DNA from: Valencia hispanica
Lineage: Eukaryota > Chordata > Actinopteri > Cyprinodontiformes > Valenciidae
Direction of reading: 5' to 3'
Length of the DNA: 64,000 bases
Assembly (NCBI GenBank): GCA_963556495.2
Contig: OY747702.1
Span: 5,542,501-5,606,500, forward strand
Shown: positions 10,072-20,488 of the stretch, piece by piece
How the letters are laid out: every line of letters starts with the position of its first letter
Position numbering within the stretch: position 1 is the stretch's first letter
Position numbers and translations under genes: made by a program
The notes under the pieces: generated by a model
Database searches by the model: none
What the model saw: only the letters and a program-made list of their open reading frames with translations
What the model was told of the DNA's origin: nothing

Positions 10072-12137
10072 AGAATATAAACCAGTTGTTCAGAGGCAAC
10101 CTGTAACAAAACGAACTGTGAGAAAATTGACTCACTTGAAGCTGAAGAAGCCCCGCAGGGTTGTTTTGCAACCACAGACTGGATGACTCTTTGCCAAGCA
10201 CATGGAGAGGACATCAATGCCATGACTGAGTGTGTGACTGACCCACCAGAAAAGTGAGATGCTTCCCTAATAACAAACCCTGGATCACCAGTGACCTGAA
10301 GGAACTGCTAAACAAGAAAAAAAGAGCCTTCAGGGAGGGAGACAGGGAATTACTGAGGAGTATACAGAAGCAACTTAAGGTCAAGATCAGAGACAGCAAG
10401 GAGGCATACAGGAAGAAGCTGGAGAAAAAACTACAGAGGAACAATATCAGAGATGTCTGGTCAGGAATGAGAAAGATCACAGGATTTAAGGACAGGGAGG
10501 ATTGGATAGATGGAAGTCTGGACAGAGCCAATGAACTGAACATATTCAACAGGTTCAGTTCAGGAACTAGCTCAGCATCCCCCTCTCCTGTTCCCAGCCA
10601 AACAGACATCCCACCCTCCTCTGATCAACACCTTTCCTGTTAAACCTCGGATGTTTTATCCTTCACCTCAGCCATGGACTCTTCCAGTTCCACAAGTTTG
10701 ACTTCAACCAAGTCAGGAAATGCTGCTACCCCCTTTGCCTCCCCCTCCCACTTGTCTGTCTCCAAAAGTCAGGTGAAGAGGCAGCTGCAGAAACTGAACC
10801 GGAACAAGGCTGCAGGTCCAGATGGTGTCAGCTCCAGAGTCCTGAAGGGCATGTGCAGAGCAGCTCTGCCTTGTTCCAGTACCCAAAAGAACTCACCCAT
10901 CAGTCATCAATGACTATAGACCCGTTGCCCTGACATCCCACATCATGAAGGTCCTGGACAGACTCCTGTTGGCACCCCTGAGTAAGCAAACAAGAACGTA
11001 TCAGGACCCGCTGCAGCTTGCTTATCGCTGTGGAGTTGGAGTTGAAGATGCCATAATCCACCTACTTCAACCAACCCACTGTCATCTGGACAAAGCAGGC
11101 AGCACTGTGAGGATCATGTTCTTTGATTTCTCCAGTGCATTTAACACAATTCAGTCTGATTTGCTTTGTCAGAAACTCCTGAAGACACAGGTGGAGCCCT
11201 CAACAATCGCCTGGATCAATGACTACCTGACCAACAGACCACAATTTGTGAGACTAAAGAATTGTGTGTCAAACCATTTGGTCAGCAGCACAGGAGCACC
11301 ACAGGGGACCGTACTCTCACCATTTCGTTTCACTCTGTACACCTCAGACTTCCAGTACAAATCAGAGACCTGTCATCTGCAGAAATACTCAGATGACTCT
11401 GCAATTGTCGGGTGTATCAGAGATGGACAAGAAGCTGAATACAAAGAGCTGGTGGACCGCTTTGTGACATGGTGTGGAAACAATCGTCTCACCTTGAATG
11501 TGAACAAAAGGAGATGATTGTAGATTTCAGAAGAAACAGGGATAAGTCAAAAACTGTTTCCATCATGGGAGAAGAAGTGGAGGTGGTTGAAGAATATAAA
11601 TACCTCGGAGTTCACCTTGACAACAGACTGGACTGGAGGCGCAACAGTGAAACCGTCTACCAGAAGGGACAGAGCAGACTGTAGGGAAGCTTAGGTCTTT
11701 CAAGGTTTGCAGCAAGATGCTGGAGATCTACAAGTCTGTTGTGGAGAGTGTCATCTCTTCAGCCATCATCTGTTGGCGTAGCAGCATCAGAGCCAGGGAT
11801 TTAAAAAGGCTAAACAACCTGATAAAGAAGGCTGGTTCTGTTCTTGGGACAACTGTGGAAAACCTGGAGATGATAATGCAAAGAAGGATTCTTCATAAAA
11901 TCAAAAAAATTATGGACAACCCTGTGCATCCTCTTCATGAGACAGTCAACAGAGCGTCTTCAGTTGGAGGCTTCTTCAGTTTCGCTGCAATACAGACCAC
12001 TACAGGAAATCCTTCCTGCCCACAGCCATCATCATCTACAACAACTCCTTAAAGAATTAATTATATGAGCTATACCAACATTTAATTTCCCTCTGGGATC
12101 AATAAAGTACTTTTGAATTTTGAATTGAATTGAATTG
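10072..12137 (+). mobile_element. Rex1 LINE, part 3 (RT and 3' end)
   Basis: After the duplicated target site, Rex1 resumes with VQRQPVTKRTVRK and runs through the linker (RCFPNNKPWITSDLKELLNK near 10254), the RT domain, the C-terminal region and a short 3' UTR. It ends in AATAAAGTACTTTTGAATTT followed by TTGAAT-type repeats at 12110-12137. Together with 3795-4332 and 6103-6268 this gives about 2.75 kb of one Rex1 copy. The bases CTCCAGTGCATTTAACAC near 11134 match the site of the widely used Rex1 PCR primer, from memory of that primer. Confidence 0.88.
10945..11684 (+). pseudogene. Rex1 reverse transcriptase core
   Basis: The first frame (10945-11517) carries motif A (FFDFSSAFNTIQ), motif B (GAPQGTVLSPF) and the motif C box KYSDDSAIVG. 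A frameshift near 11505 moves the reading to the frame that continues with DFRRNRDKS and EYKYLGVHLDNRLDW. Further shifts lead to the C-terminal part at 11717-12052. The upstream linker is in other frames at 10254-10643 and 10674-10913. Motif order and spacing are normal for Rex1, but at least four frame changes make it non-functional. Confidence 0.85.
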
Positions 12138-12198
12138 TCCAAAACATGCGACTGCAGCTTAGATGAGATGACAATGAAGTGGATAACGTGGCCTAAGG
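12138..12198 (-). mobile_element. Rex3-A, segment 2
   Basis: This short reverse-strand endonuclease-region piece begins TCCAAAACATGCG and ends GCGTGGCCTAAGG-like. It continues the segment that stops at 3794 and is interrupted at 12199 by the hAT element. The last eight bases, GCCTAAGG (12191-12198), are the hAT target duplication. Confidence 0.8.
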
Positions 12199-15100
12199 CA
12201 GTCATTCCCAAAGGCGGGGTCCCGACCCACAAGTGGGTCGCGGGAGATTTTGTATGGGTCGCCAAGTTGAGCACTATTTTTCAGTGTGCTAAAAGCCTAC
12301 TCTTGATTAAAATGTAAATGTGTAGTTCACCTATTAGCCGCACGAGGGCGCTCGTCGTTTTCGCTGTTTGTTCTTTAGCTGCGCTCTGCACTCCATCTGA
12401 AGAGTCGGCAACCAGCCATAAAAATGGATGCTTGGCTAATTAAACATAAAAAGCCAGTTAAAGACCAGGCTAACACTGCCAACAGCCAAAACACCGTCCC
12501 CGAGGGAAGCCAGCTTAAAAATAAACCTGAACCGACACTTCGACGCCAAATAAAGTCAGGTTTAGCCAAAGAACATATAGCTAATGTTAGCAAAGCTACT
12601 TCAAGTAAAAGACGCCATGATGAAGAATGTGAGGAAAGCGGAACCAGTGGATGCTTTCGACCAGACACCGGAGCAGGTAGTACTTCTGAGGATTTGGGAG
12701 AACAGCCTCCAAATAAGAAAAGAAAAACAAGACCAAGGCCATATAAAGACTACTTCCTGAAATATGGTTTTGTTAATTATTCCAAAACTAATCAAGAAGC
12801 TCGACCCATGTGTGTTATATGCAGTGAAAAACTCGCAAATGAGAGTTTAAAACCAACTAAACTAAAAAGACATCTGGAAACACTTCACTTCGACTTGGCA
12901 AAGAAACCTCTGGATTTCTTTCAAAGGAAGGCACAGGAGATTGAATCATCAGCTGAGCTTCTCCGTACATGGTTTCTTACCGTGTGGCCAAAGAGAAGCA
13001 GCCCCATACTGCGGCAGAAAAACTAATTCTGCCTGCTGCAATAGACATGGTTAGCACAGTAATTGATGAAAAAAAACGCACAAAGATTAAAATGCATCCC
13101 CCTGAGTAACAACACTTTTTCCCGGAGGATAAATGACATTTCAGACAACCTTGAGGAACAGCTCATAACAAGATTGAAGGCGGCGGGGGAATTTTCAATC
13201 CAGCTGGATAAAAGCACCGACGTCTCGGACTACGCAACCTTGTTGGTGTACGTAAGGTATGCCTGGGAAACAGAATTTGTGGAGGATTTATTATGTTGCT
13301 TGAATATTCCTACCGGAACGAAAGGTGAACAGATATTTTCTGTACTGAACAACTACGTGGTTACAGAGTGCAGGTGAAGCTGGACCAACCGTAAAGGCAT
13401 AACGAGTGACGGGGCTGCAAATATGACGGGCAGAAACAGCGGGGTTGTGAAAAGAATCAAGGAGGCAGCTGGTAAAGACATCGTGTGGAATCACTGTTTC
13501 ATTCACCGCCAGGCTTTGGCATGCAAAGGAATACCCCCCGAGCTTGACAAAACATTGAAAGAAGTCATTCGTGTTGTGAACTTTATTAAAGGCAGCGCAC
13601 TCAACAGTCAGCTTTTTGATCAGCTGTGCGCTGGCATGGGGGCGGACCACACCCATTTACTGTTTCATACTGAAGTGCGCTGGCTCTCCAAAGGTAGAGT
13701 TCTCACAAGAATATATGAACTGAGAAATGAAATTTATGCTTTTCTGCTTGAGAAAAAGTCTTCACTTGCGGAGCTGTTCACTGAAGAATGGCTTTTTACA
13801 GTGTCATATCTGGCGGATATCTTTTCATCTCTCAATGAGCTATGTTTGAAACTGCAAAGACAGAATGGTGATGTTTTCCAAAACTGGAAACACATTCTCA
13901 CCTTTCAAAAGTCTCTGAAGCTGTGGCTTGCACGACTCAGAAGTCCAAAACCCAGCCACTACATGTTCCCTACTGTGTTACAGCACATAGAGGAAAATGA
14001 TCTCACTGACACACAAGTGAAAAACCTGACTGGACTTATAGTGACACGCCTAGTTGCACTCATTGATAACTTTGAGCACTATTTCCCTAAGGACAGATAT
14101 GACATTTTGCATCATAAAAGGTGGATCCAAAATCCCTTTGATTTTGAAAGTCCAGAGTCATTGTTGGAGCTTGGACTCACTGCTTCTGAAGAAACAGAGT
14201 TGTTACAGCTGAGCAGTGACAAGACACTTAAAAGAAAACATGAATCCATGACATTATCATCATTTTGGGTAAGCATTTCATCTGAATACCCTGTCTTAAG
14301 TAAGGCAAGCATACTGTTGCTTATTCCTTTTACAACTACATACAAATGTGAGGTTGGGTTCTCTGTTCTCACAAAAATAAAGACAGAATACAGGAATAGA
14401 CTGAATGCTGCACCTGATATGCGTGTTGCACTCTCCTCATGTACAGCAAACTGGAATGCAATTCTAAAAAACAAGCAGGCCCATCTCTCCCATTAGCAAG
14501 GTAAACTGCCTTGATTTGGTGAAACAATGATAAGGACTGGTGCACTTACACATTACTCTTATTCTGCCTTAAAAAAAACCCTGAAGATTCATATTACTAT
14601 TGTTGTTTGCATACATGTTTTTGTTTTGAAAGGAAAAAATGAGAGCCTGTCATACTGTGCACTTTATAAAATGTGTATACATTGTGCTGGTGAGGACAAA
14701 CACAGGGAGATGTCCTATTAACCATTCCTGAATGCATGTATTTTGCCTCAAAGTATCTTACTTGAGTGAATATGGTTACAGTGGGTGCATAAAAAAGTTC
14801 TCAAAAAATATGTCATAAGAAAGTAAGAAACATGTTTTTGATTTAACTTAATGTTCATATTATTCTGGTAAATGTGCAAAGCATTGAATATTATATGAAA
14901 GGCATGCATTGATTCTGTCTGGTTTTATTGATAGGAAGAAAAACAAATGATTAACTGCCCTATTTTGCACTGTCTCATTAAGTATAAATTGAGTACACTG
15001 TAATGATGAGAATATTAAAACAATGAGATGCACTGTCAACTCTTCCTTTCTCATTTAACCTCTGCCTTTTACTTATTGTCAACACCAGGTAAATAAATAA

Positions 15101-15296
15101 AAAGTGCTTTGTCAAATATCTGTATCTTTTTTAAATAAGTGGAAGCTTAACTGACCTTAAAAATAGTCATGAATATTTTGTTAATGCATAAATTCTCTTC
15201 GTGGTATATGAACTATATGGGCCTAATATTTTTGGGTCACAAGGATTAATCGACTTTAGAATGTGGGTCCCCAGAAAAAAAGTTTGGGAAACACTG
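12199..15296 (+). mobile_element. hAT transposon (ZBED5/Charlie-like), nearly complete
   Basis: A 3,098-bp element is bounded by short inverted repeats (CAGTCATTCCCAAAG on the left; on the right the complement reads CAGTGTTTCCCAAACT). It has a perfect 8-bp target-site duplication GCCTAAGG at 12191-12198 and 15297-15304. It encodes one transposase interrupted by a few lesions. The 8-bp duplication and CAG...CTG ends are diagnostic of the hAT superfamily. It lies inside Rex3-A and is therefore younger than that copy. Confidence 0.93.
12424..14496 (+). pseudogene. hAT transposase, BED-finger ZBED5-like
   Basis: The protein starts MDAWLIKHKKP. A basic, disordered N terminus is followed by a BED-type finger (CVICSEKL..., with HLETLH) near residues 135-165. 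The RNase H-like catalytic core follows: QLDKSTD holds the first Asp, TSDGAANMTG the second, then NHCFIHRQAL and EVRWLSKGR. The hATC dimerisation region near the end (LLIPFTTTYKCEVGFSVL) holds the catalytic Glu. Lesions seen are a frameshift near 12970, a compensating frameshift in the A-run near 13070, and an in-frame TGA at 13375-13377. The rest stays in one frame, so decay is slight. Intact relatives excise and reinsert the element. Confidence 0.88.
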
Positions 15297-15471
15297 GCCT
15301 AAGGTATCTTGGTGCCAAGAGCTCGTAAGGACACCCTTATGCTTGAACATGGTGTTTGTTATGAACAATCCATAAGGGGCACAGAAGTCCAATAACAAAA
15401 CATCACTCGGGTTTAGATTGGTGGGGACATTCATGCTAACCACACCTCTCCAGGTCTTAGTCACGGCCCAC
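15297..15471 (-). mobile_element. Rex3-A, segment 3
   Basis: Reverse-strand endonuclease sequence continues Rex3-A after the hAT element, matching the better copy near 53.6-53.8 kb (for example GAACATGGTGTTTGTTATG). It stops at CACGGCCCAC (15462-15471), which is also found directly after the next Rex3 at 16965-16974 and marks that element's insertion site. Confidence 0.8.
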
Positions 15472-16964
15472 CCATCCATCCATCCATCCATCCATCCATT
15501 TTCTTCCGCTTATCCGGGGTCGGGTCGCGGGGGCAGCAGCTTAAGCAAAGAGACCCAGACTTCCCTCTCCCCAGCCACTTGTTCCAGCTCCTCGGGAGGA
15601 ACCCCAAGGCGCTCCCAGGCCAGCCGAGAAACATAGTCCCTCCAGCGTGTCCTGGGCCTTCCCCTGGGCCTCCTCCCGGTGAGACGTGCCTGAAACACCT
15701 CACCAGGGAGGCGTCCAGGAGGCATCCTGACCAGATGCCCGAGCCACCTCAACTGACTGCTCTCGATGTGGAGAAGCAGCGGCTCTACTCTGAGCCCCTT
15801 CCGGATGACTGAGCTTCTCACCCTATCTCTAAGGGAGAGCCCAGACACTCTGCAGAGGAAACTCATTTCAGCCGCTTGTATCCGTGATCTCAATCTTTCG
15901 GTCACCACCCAGAGTTCGTGACCATAGATGAGGGTAGCTCTCTCTTCACCACGACAGACCGGTAGAGCGCCCGCATAACTGCAGATGCCCCACCAATCCG
16001 TCTATCGATCTCCCGCTCCATTTTTCCCTCATTCGTGAACAAGACCCCCAGATACTTAAACTCCTCCACTGGGGGAAGGACCCCATCCCCGACCCGGAGG
16101 AGGCACCCCACCCTTTTCCGGCTCAAGACCATGGCCTCAGATTTGGAGGTGCTGATTCTCATCCCAGCCGCTTCACACTCTACTGCGAACAGCTCCAGCG
16201 AAAGCTGTAGATCATGCTCCGATGAAGCCAACAGGACCACATCATCTGCAAAAAGCAGAGACCCGATCCTGAGGCCACCAAAACGGATCCCCTCAACGCC
16301 TTGGCTGCGCCTAGAGATCCTGTCCATAAAAGTTAGGAACAGGATCGGTGACAAAGGGCAACCTTGGCGGAGTCCAACTCTCACTGGAAACAAGCCCGAC
16401 TTACTGCCGGCAATGCGAACCAAACTCTGGCACCGGTCGTACAGGGACCTAACAGCCCGTATCAAGGGGCCCGGTACCCCATACTCCCGGAGCACCCCCC
16501 ACAGGGCCCCCCGAGGGACACGGTTGAACGCCTTCTCCAAGTCCACAAAACACATGTAGACCGGTTGGGCGAACTCCCACGCACCCTCCAGGACCCTGCT
16601 GAGGGTGTAGAGCTGGTCCAGTGTTCCACGGCCAGGACGAAAACTGCATTGTTCCTCCTGGATCCGAGGTTCGACTATCCGTCGGACCCTCCTCTCCAGA
16701 ACCCCTGAATAGACCTTACCAGGGAGGCTCAGAAGTGTGATCCCCCTGTAGTTGGAACACACCCTGTGGTCCCCCTTTTTAAACAGGGGGACCACCACCC
16801 CGGTCTGCCAATCCAAGGGAACTGCCCCCGATGTCCACGCAATATTGCAGAGCCGCATTAACCAACACAGCCCCACAACATCCAGAACCTTGAGGAACTT
16901 CGGTCGAATCTCATCCACCCCGGAGCCTTGCCACCGAGGAGCTTTTTAACGACCTCGGTGACCT
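15472..16964 (-). mobile_element. Rex3-B LINE, 5'-truncated
   Basis: The copy is a reverse-strand Rex3 with its characteristic tetranucleotide tail (CATC repeats here, GATG in sense) at 15472-15500. A 10-bp target duplication CACGGCCCAC lies on both sides (15462-15471 and 16965-16974). The strings CGGTGACAAAGGGCAACCTT near 16347 and ACCACCACCCCGGTCTGCCA near 16790 match published Rex3 PCR primer sites, from memory. The family belongs to the RTE clade. Confidence 0.92.
15902..16918 (-). pseudogene. Rex3 reverse transcriptase fragment
   Basis: A 338-codon open frame holds the RT domain from the fingers (GVVVPLFKKGDHRVCSNYRG) through motif A (CFVDLEKAFNRV), motif B (GLRQGCPLSPILF) and the catalytic FADD box (SLLFADDVVLL) to EFKYLGVLFTNEG. 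The thumb and C-terminal part continue in another frame at 15510-15908, so there is a frameshift or small deletion near 15900-15930. The endonuclease is missing by 5' truncation. Confidence 0.88.
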
Positions 16965-16974
16965 CACGGCCCAC

Positions 16975-17400
16975 AAAAGATGAAATTCCACAACAATGAA
17001 AACCAGCTTCTGTAATCGAGGATAAGACCCCCAAGGTGTCCATCTTCAGCTACTGCCTGTATCACATGGTACCTGACCCCTTCAGCCCCTCCCTCAGGTG
17101 GCGTGTCCATGAGCAGGGGGACCCATGTTTCAGGGTGAGTCCGACTAGGGCCATGGGTAAGAGGCAGTCTAGAGGGCCACATAAATTATGGCAGACCGGA
17201 TTTGGCCCACAGGCCTTGAGTCTGACCCGTGTCGTGAGGGCTCTTAAGGCCGCCCTGTTGTTTGATCCCTTGGACCTGTTTGGCATGGGTGACCCTAGTG
17301 TGAGTAAAAAGCCCCTGACAACTTAGCTCCCAGGATCATTGGGACACTCAAACCCTTCCACCATGATAAGGCAGCCCAGTGGAGGGTACTAACGGGCTTT
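16975..17400. other. Mixed repeat remnants
   Basis: No gene is seen. The piece 17177-17235 matches, in reverse, the end of the hAT MITE at 58477-58823 (GGCCAAATCCGG... and a TCAGACTCAAGG-type terminus). The following 17236-17395 (AGCCCCTGACAAC, CACCATGATAAGG) resembles the leader sequences of fish Rex3-like elements, which I judge only from general familiarity. The rest is unassigned. Confidence 0.4.
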
Positions 17401-17599
17401 ATTTATTATGTCCTTTTAATGGAGAGAAGATTCTTAAAGGTTTAATTAAGGAACCTTAAAGTCCTGTGGTATGTGTCAATTTACTCAGGCTAAAAATGGA
17501 TCTAAAATGGAGGCAGTAATAAAAACAAACGCTTCTTTAAATCGACTCAGGCAACTGTCTACGTTCAGTACACATTCATCCAGAAGGAATTAATGCCGC

Positions 17600-17778
17600 A
17601 AGTCAACGACTCCAAGCAATCTGCTGGGTTTCCTTAGACAACTTTTAAACTGATTGGAATAACGAATTGATGGATTAGTTTTAATTCAATCATACATACA
17701 TTACAATGACTTGTGTCAAGGTTCTTGAGATGACGTGTTGTGAATTGGCACTACATAAATAAACTGAATTGAATTGGA
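17600..17778 (+). repeat. Diverged L2-type 3' tail
   Basis: The sequence parallels the L2 tail (CTGCTGGG-TTTCCTTA, ACTGATTGGAAT, TTGTGAATTGGC-CTA, ATAAATAAACTGAATTGAAT) with many substitutions, so this is an older copy or a related subfamily. The upstream part (17401-17599) is unassigned. Confidence 0.7.
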
Positions 17779-18105
17779 TTTAAATAATTTGGGATTGGGT
17801 GCAACATGCAAGTTTAAGGTTTGATTAGGATAATCTTTTTTTCTACAGCACATTTAAACAGTTCGGTCACCAAAAGGCTGTACAAAGAATAAAATAGAAA
17901 AACCATTAATTAGACTCAGGATATACATTATTATGGCTAAAATATAGCTGATAAACAAAGATGAAACAGTTCTTCAGGCGTTTAATACAGGTTTGGTCAA
18001 ACGTGAAGGGACAGAGTTTACTTCTCATATTTCCTCGTCCACCCCTTACCAGTAGTCGAGTTGTAAAAAAATTTCAGGGGGGATAGTCATTTTTTTCCCC
18101 TTTTA
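17779..18105. other. Unassigned spacer
   Basis: The spacer is AT-rich with no convincing frame. The piece near 17845-17890 resembles a degenerate LINE tail motif (GCACATTTAAAC, GCTGTACAAAGAATAAAA), but the match is too weak to name. Confidence 0.3.
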
Positions 18106-18119
18106 AAAAAATCTGGATT

Positions 18120-18290
18120 GGGGTGGCGCAGTAGTTGGAGCGGGCGGCCCATTTGCAGAGGCTGTCATCCTCGACACGGCCGCCCCCGGTTCGAGTCCTG
18201 TGCCGGGCGACCTTAGCCGCATGTCTTCCCCCATCTCTCTCCCCCTTCAAAAAACTCTGTCCACTGTCAATAAAGACCGATCAGGCCCCC
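18120..18290 (+). mobile_element. tRNA-derived SINE with target duplication
   Basis: A 171-bp element starts GGGGTGGCGCAGTAGTTGG (A-box-like) and has the B-box GGTTCGAGTCC at 18188-18198. A C/T-rich body (CATGTCTTCCCCCATCTCTC) and a short AATAAAGA-containing tail follow. It is flanked by a perfect 14-bp duplication AAAAAATCTGGATT at 18106-18119 and 18291-18304. RNA polymerase III transcription from the internal boxes and LINE-supplied retrotransposition are expected for the class. The same kind of SINE is common in spiny-rayed fish. Confidence 0.9.
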
Positions 18291-18304
18291 AAAAAATCTG
18301 GATT

Positions 18305-19201
18305 TTAATTTATTCAAAGGTGGTTTTTGAATCGTTGAATCGCCCGGAATGTTAGGGGACTAGAACTGAAATGCCTGCATTAGAATTAAACAAGATCGGG
18401 TGAAATGGAGGCTTTATATATCTGTGAAGCAAAGCCGATACCAGCACCTTGCAAAGAAGCCTAAGCAAATAAGTGCAGAAGAAGTTTTTTCGTGCAAACT
18501 AGACCTATACAAAACAAAGTATTGGATTAATTTGACATGAAAGACCAAACAAAATGAATCATTTCTATTTTATTCATTACAACCCTCACTTAATCCACAT
18601 GCCCATATTGTAGCAGTTTCCAAACACTTTCGTAATCATGTTTTTTTTCTACAGTTTTTCTTGCTCTTGTTCACATTTGTCCTGATTATGGCTAAATGTC
18701 AGTACTGTCAGATGAGCTCTGACAAGGTGCACCACTTTAAATCAATGTGCTGTGTGAAGCAGATTGCGCTAATCTAAATTAGCTAATAAATTAATTAATT
18801 AATTAATAAACGGTCAAAAACCTGATTATTTTTCCTAGGCCGATTATGGCTGGATGTGTAAAAAGAGTCGACATCTAGTGCAGATTCAGTCATGTATTTT
18901 AGCAAGCTAATTAACAAGAGAGATGTGGGAGAGTCGCTCCTTCATCTTTACTAGTTTGGAGGGTAGCATCCTGGGATCTGTGCGTACACCTGTGGCGAGT
19001 TGGGTGGTCTTTGATAACAAAAAGCAGGCTAGATTAATAATTGAGATTAATAGCTCACCTGTAATTTATTTCTTTTTAAAAAATCCCGGACATCCCGCTG
19101 ACCAGCCGCTCGTTTGGGCATGTTTGCACTTCTGTAATGCAGCTTCTGCCGCTCTCTAGGCCATAAGGTTCCCCTTATGAAAATGTCTGTATAAAATGAA
19201 T
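18305..19201. other. Unassigned stretch
   Basis: About 0.9 kb lacks a credible gene. There is a short (TTAA)n run near 18785-18805. The frame at 18923-19159 has no recognisable domain. Confidence 0.3.
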
Positions 19202-19690
19202 CTCATTCCGACCTCTGGCATCTACAAACTGTTTACCTTATAAAATAAATACGTTCGCAAGTTCTCCTTCTGTAATAGCGCAGTTTTTTTATGATCAATG
19301 TTTTAATTCGGGACTAGTTTGTTTTCGCCGTAGTGAAAAAGGAGGGATACGGCTGATACGTACCCGTTTTAGACCAATGCAGTGGCAGAGTTTAACCGAC
19401 GTGATGACGTATGCGGATATGGAGACAGCTAAGGTCATGATGAAAACTTCTTTAAACATTTTACAAAACTGAGTAAAAGCATGTATGTAAAAATGTGTTA
19501 CATGCATTTAACTTCCATGAAACATGAACAACACATGGATTTCATGTTAAATCTATCTCTTGGTCTAAAACGTAGCAGCCGTGTCACTCCTCTCCTATTA
19601 CAGAAGGAGAACTTTTACTTTTGAACTCATTGCGAACGTATAGATTTTATGAAGTGAGCAGTTTTTGTAGATGCCAGAGGTCGGAACGAG
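19202..19690. mobile_element. Fold-back MITE-like element with long inverted arms
   Basis: The first 77 bases (19202-19278, CTCATTCCGACCTCTGGCAT...) recur inverted at 19595-19690 with a few substitutions and a roughly 17-bp indel. Both arms end on CTGTAATAG inward. The roughly 315-bp loop has no coding capacity. Such long arms could form a hairpin. I could not settle the target duplication, so the superfamily is unknown. Confidence 0.75.
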
Positions 19691-20139
19691 TTTAAACGAA
19701 AACTGGGTTCACCTGGCCTACACTCTCAGGCAAAAACAATGTTGCATCATTGCGTTTCGTGGCCCTGTCCCTCGGATTTTATTAGACTGTTTATTTTCGC
19801 TCAACATGCGGAGACCTAACATTTTCTGATGATGAAATTATTTCATATAGACTAAGCCTATTTATGATTTATATTTCCATACAATATTTACTGTAAAATG
19901 GAAGGGATGGAGATGGAGGATGGGACCTTTACTGGTGGGACGTTATATGTCGGATTTCTTTCTAAGAAGAGCGGCCTCCCCCTCAACTCGACTACTGGGT
20001 ATAAGTAATTATAAACATGCAACTAAGCAAAAGACATAAAAAAAAATTCCAAAAACTTCCAGTAAGTTAAATCATGGTATGTTTTAAAAATAACTCAAAA
20101 GAGATTAAGTTTAGCAAGACAGATCAGGATAAGCTTTAA
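19691..20139. other. Unassigned stretch
   Basis: No gene or matched repeat was seen. It runs into the Tx1/L1-type remnant without a visible boundary; the true 5' limit of that LINE could be as early as about 20090. Confidence 0.3.
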
Positions 20140-20488
20140 AGATCATATATAAAAATTTCTCCTTCTATCAAGGGGCTGATCCAACCTGCCCTAGATGTAA
20201 AAAGGTGCCAGCCAACATATGTCATATGTTCTGGTCCTGTCCCAGATTGAATGAGTTCTGGGCCAAAATCTTTGGAACTTTTTCATCCATTTATAACAAA
20301 GATATTGAGCCTGGTCCTCTGACAGCCATCTTCAGGGTGGTGCCAGAGGAAGTACAACTGACATCTGCACAGAGGAAAGTGATAGCATTCTCCTCACTGC
20401 TGGCCAGGAGACTGATTTTATTTTATTGGATAAAGGCAACACCACCAACTCATAAACGTTGGGTAGAGGAGGTGATGGCACACCTTAA
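20140..20488 (+). pseudogene. Tx1/L1-type ORF2 C-terminal fragment, part 1
   Basis: Translation reads GADPTCPRCKK..., then ICHMFWSCPRLNEFW and a helical stretch to EEVMAHLK. The C-x2-C...H-x4-C finger and the following segment match the class of the ORF2 end at 6.3-6.7 kb. Reading breaks at TTAA (20485-20488), where a DNA transposon entered. The next codons, read as LELLRFTLQG, resume right after the second TTAA at 21561. Confidence 0.75.

Noticed and set aside
18120..18198. Possible tRNA gene
   Set aside because: A- and B-boxes exist but the cloverleaf ends are not tRNA-like. The unit has a SINE body, a tail and a 14-bp target duplication.
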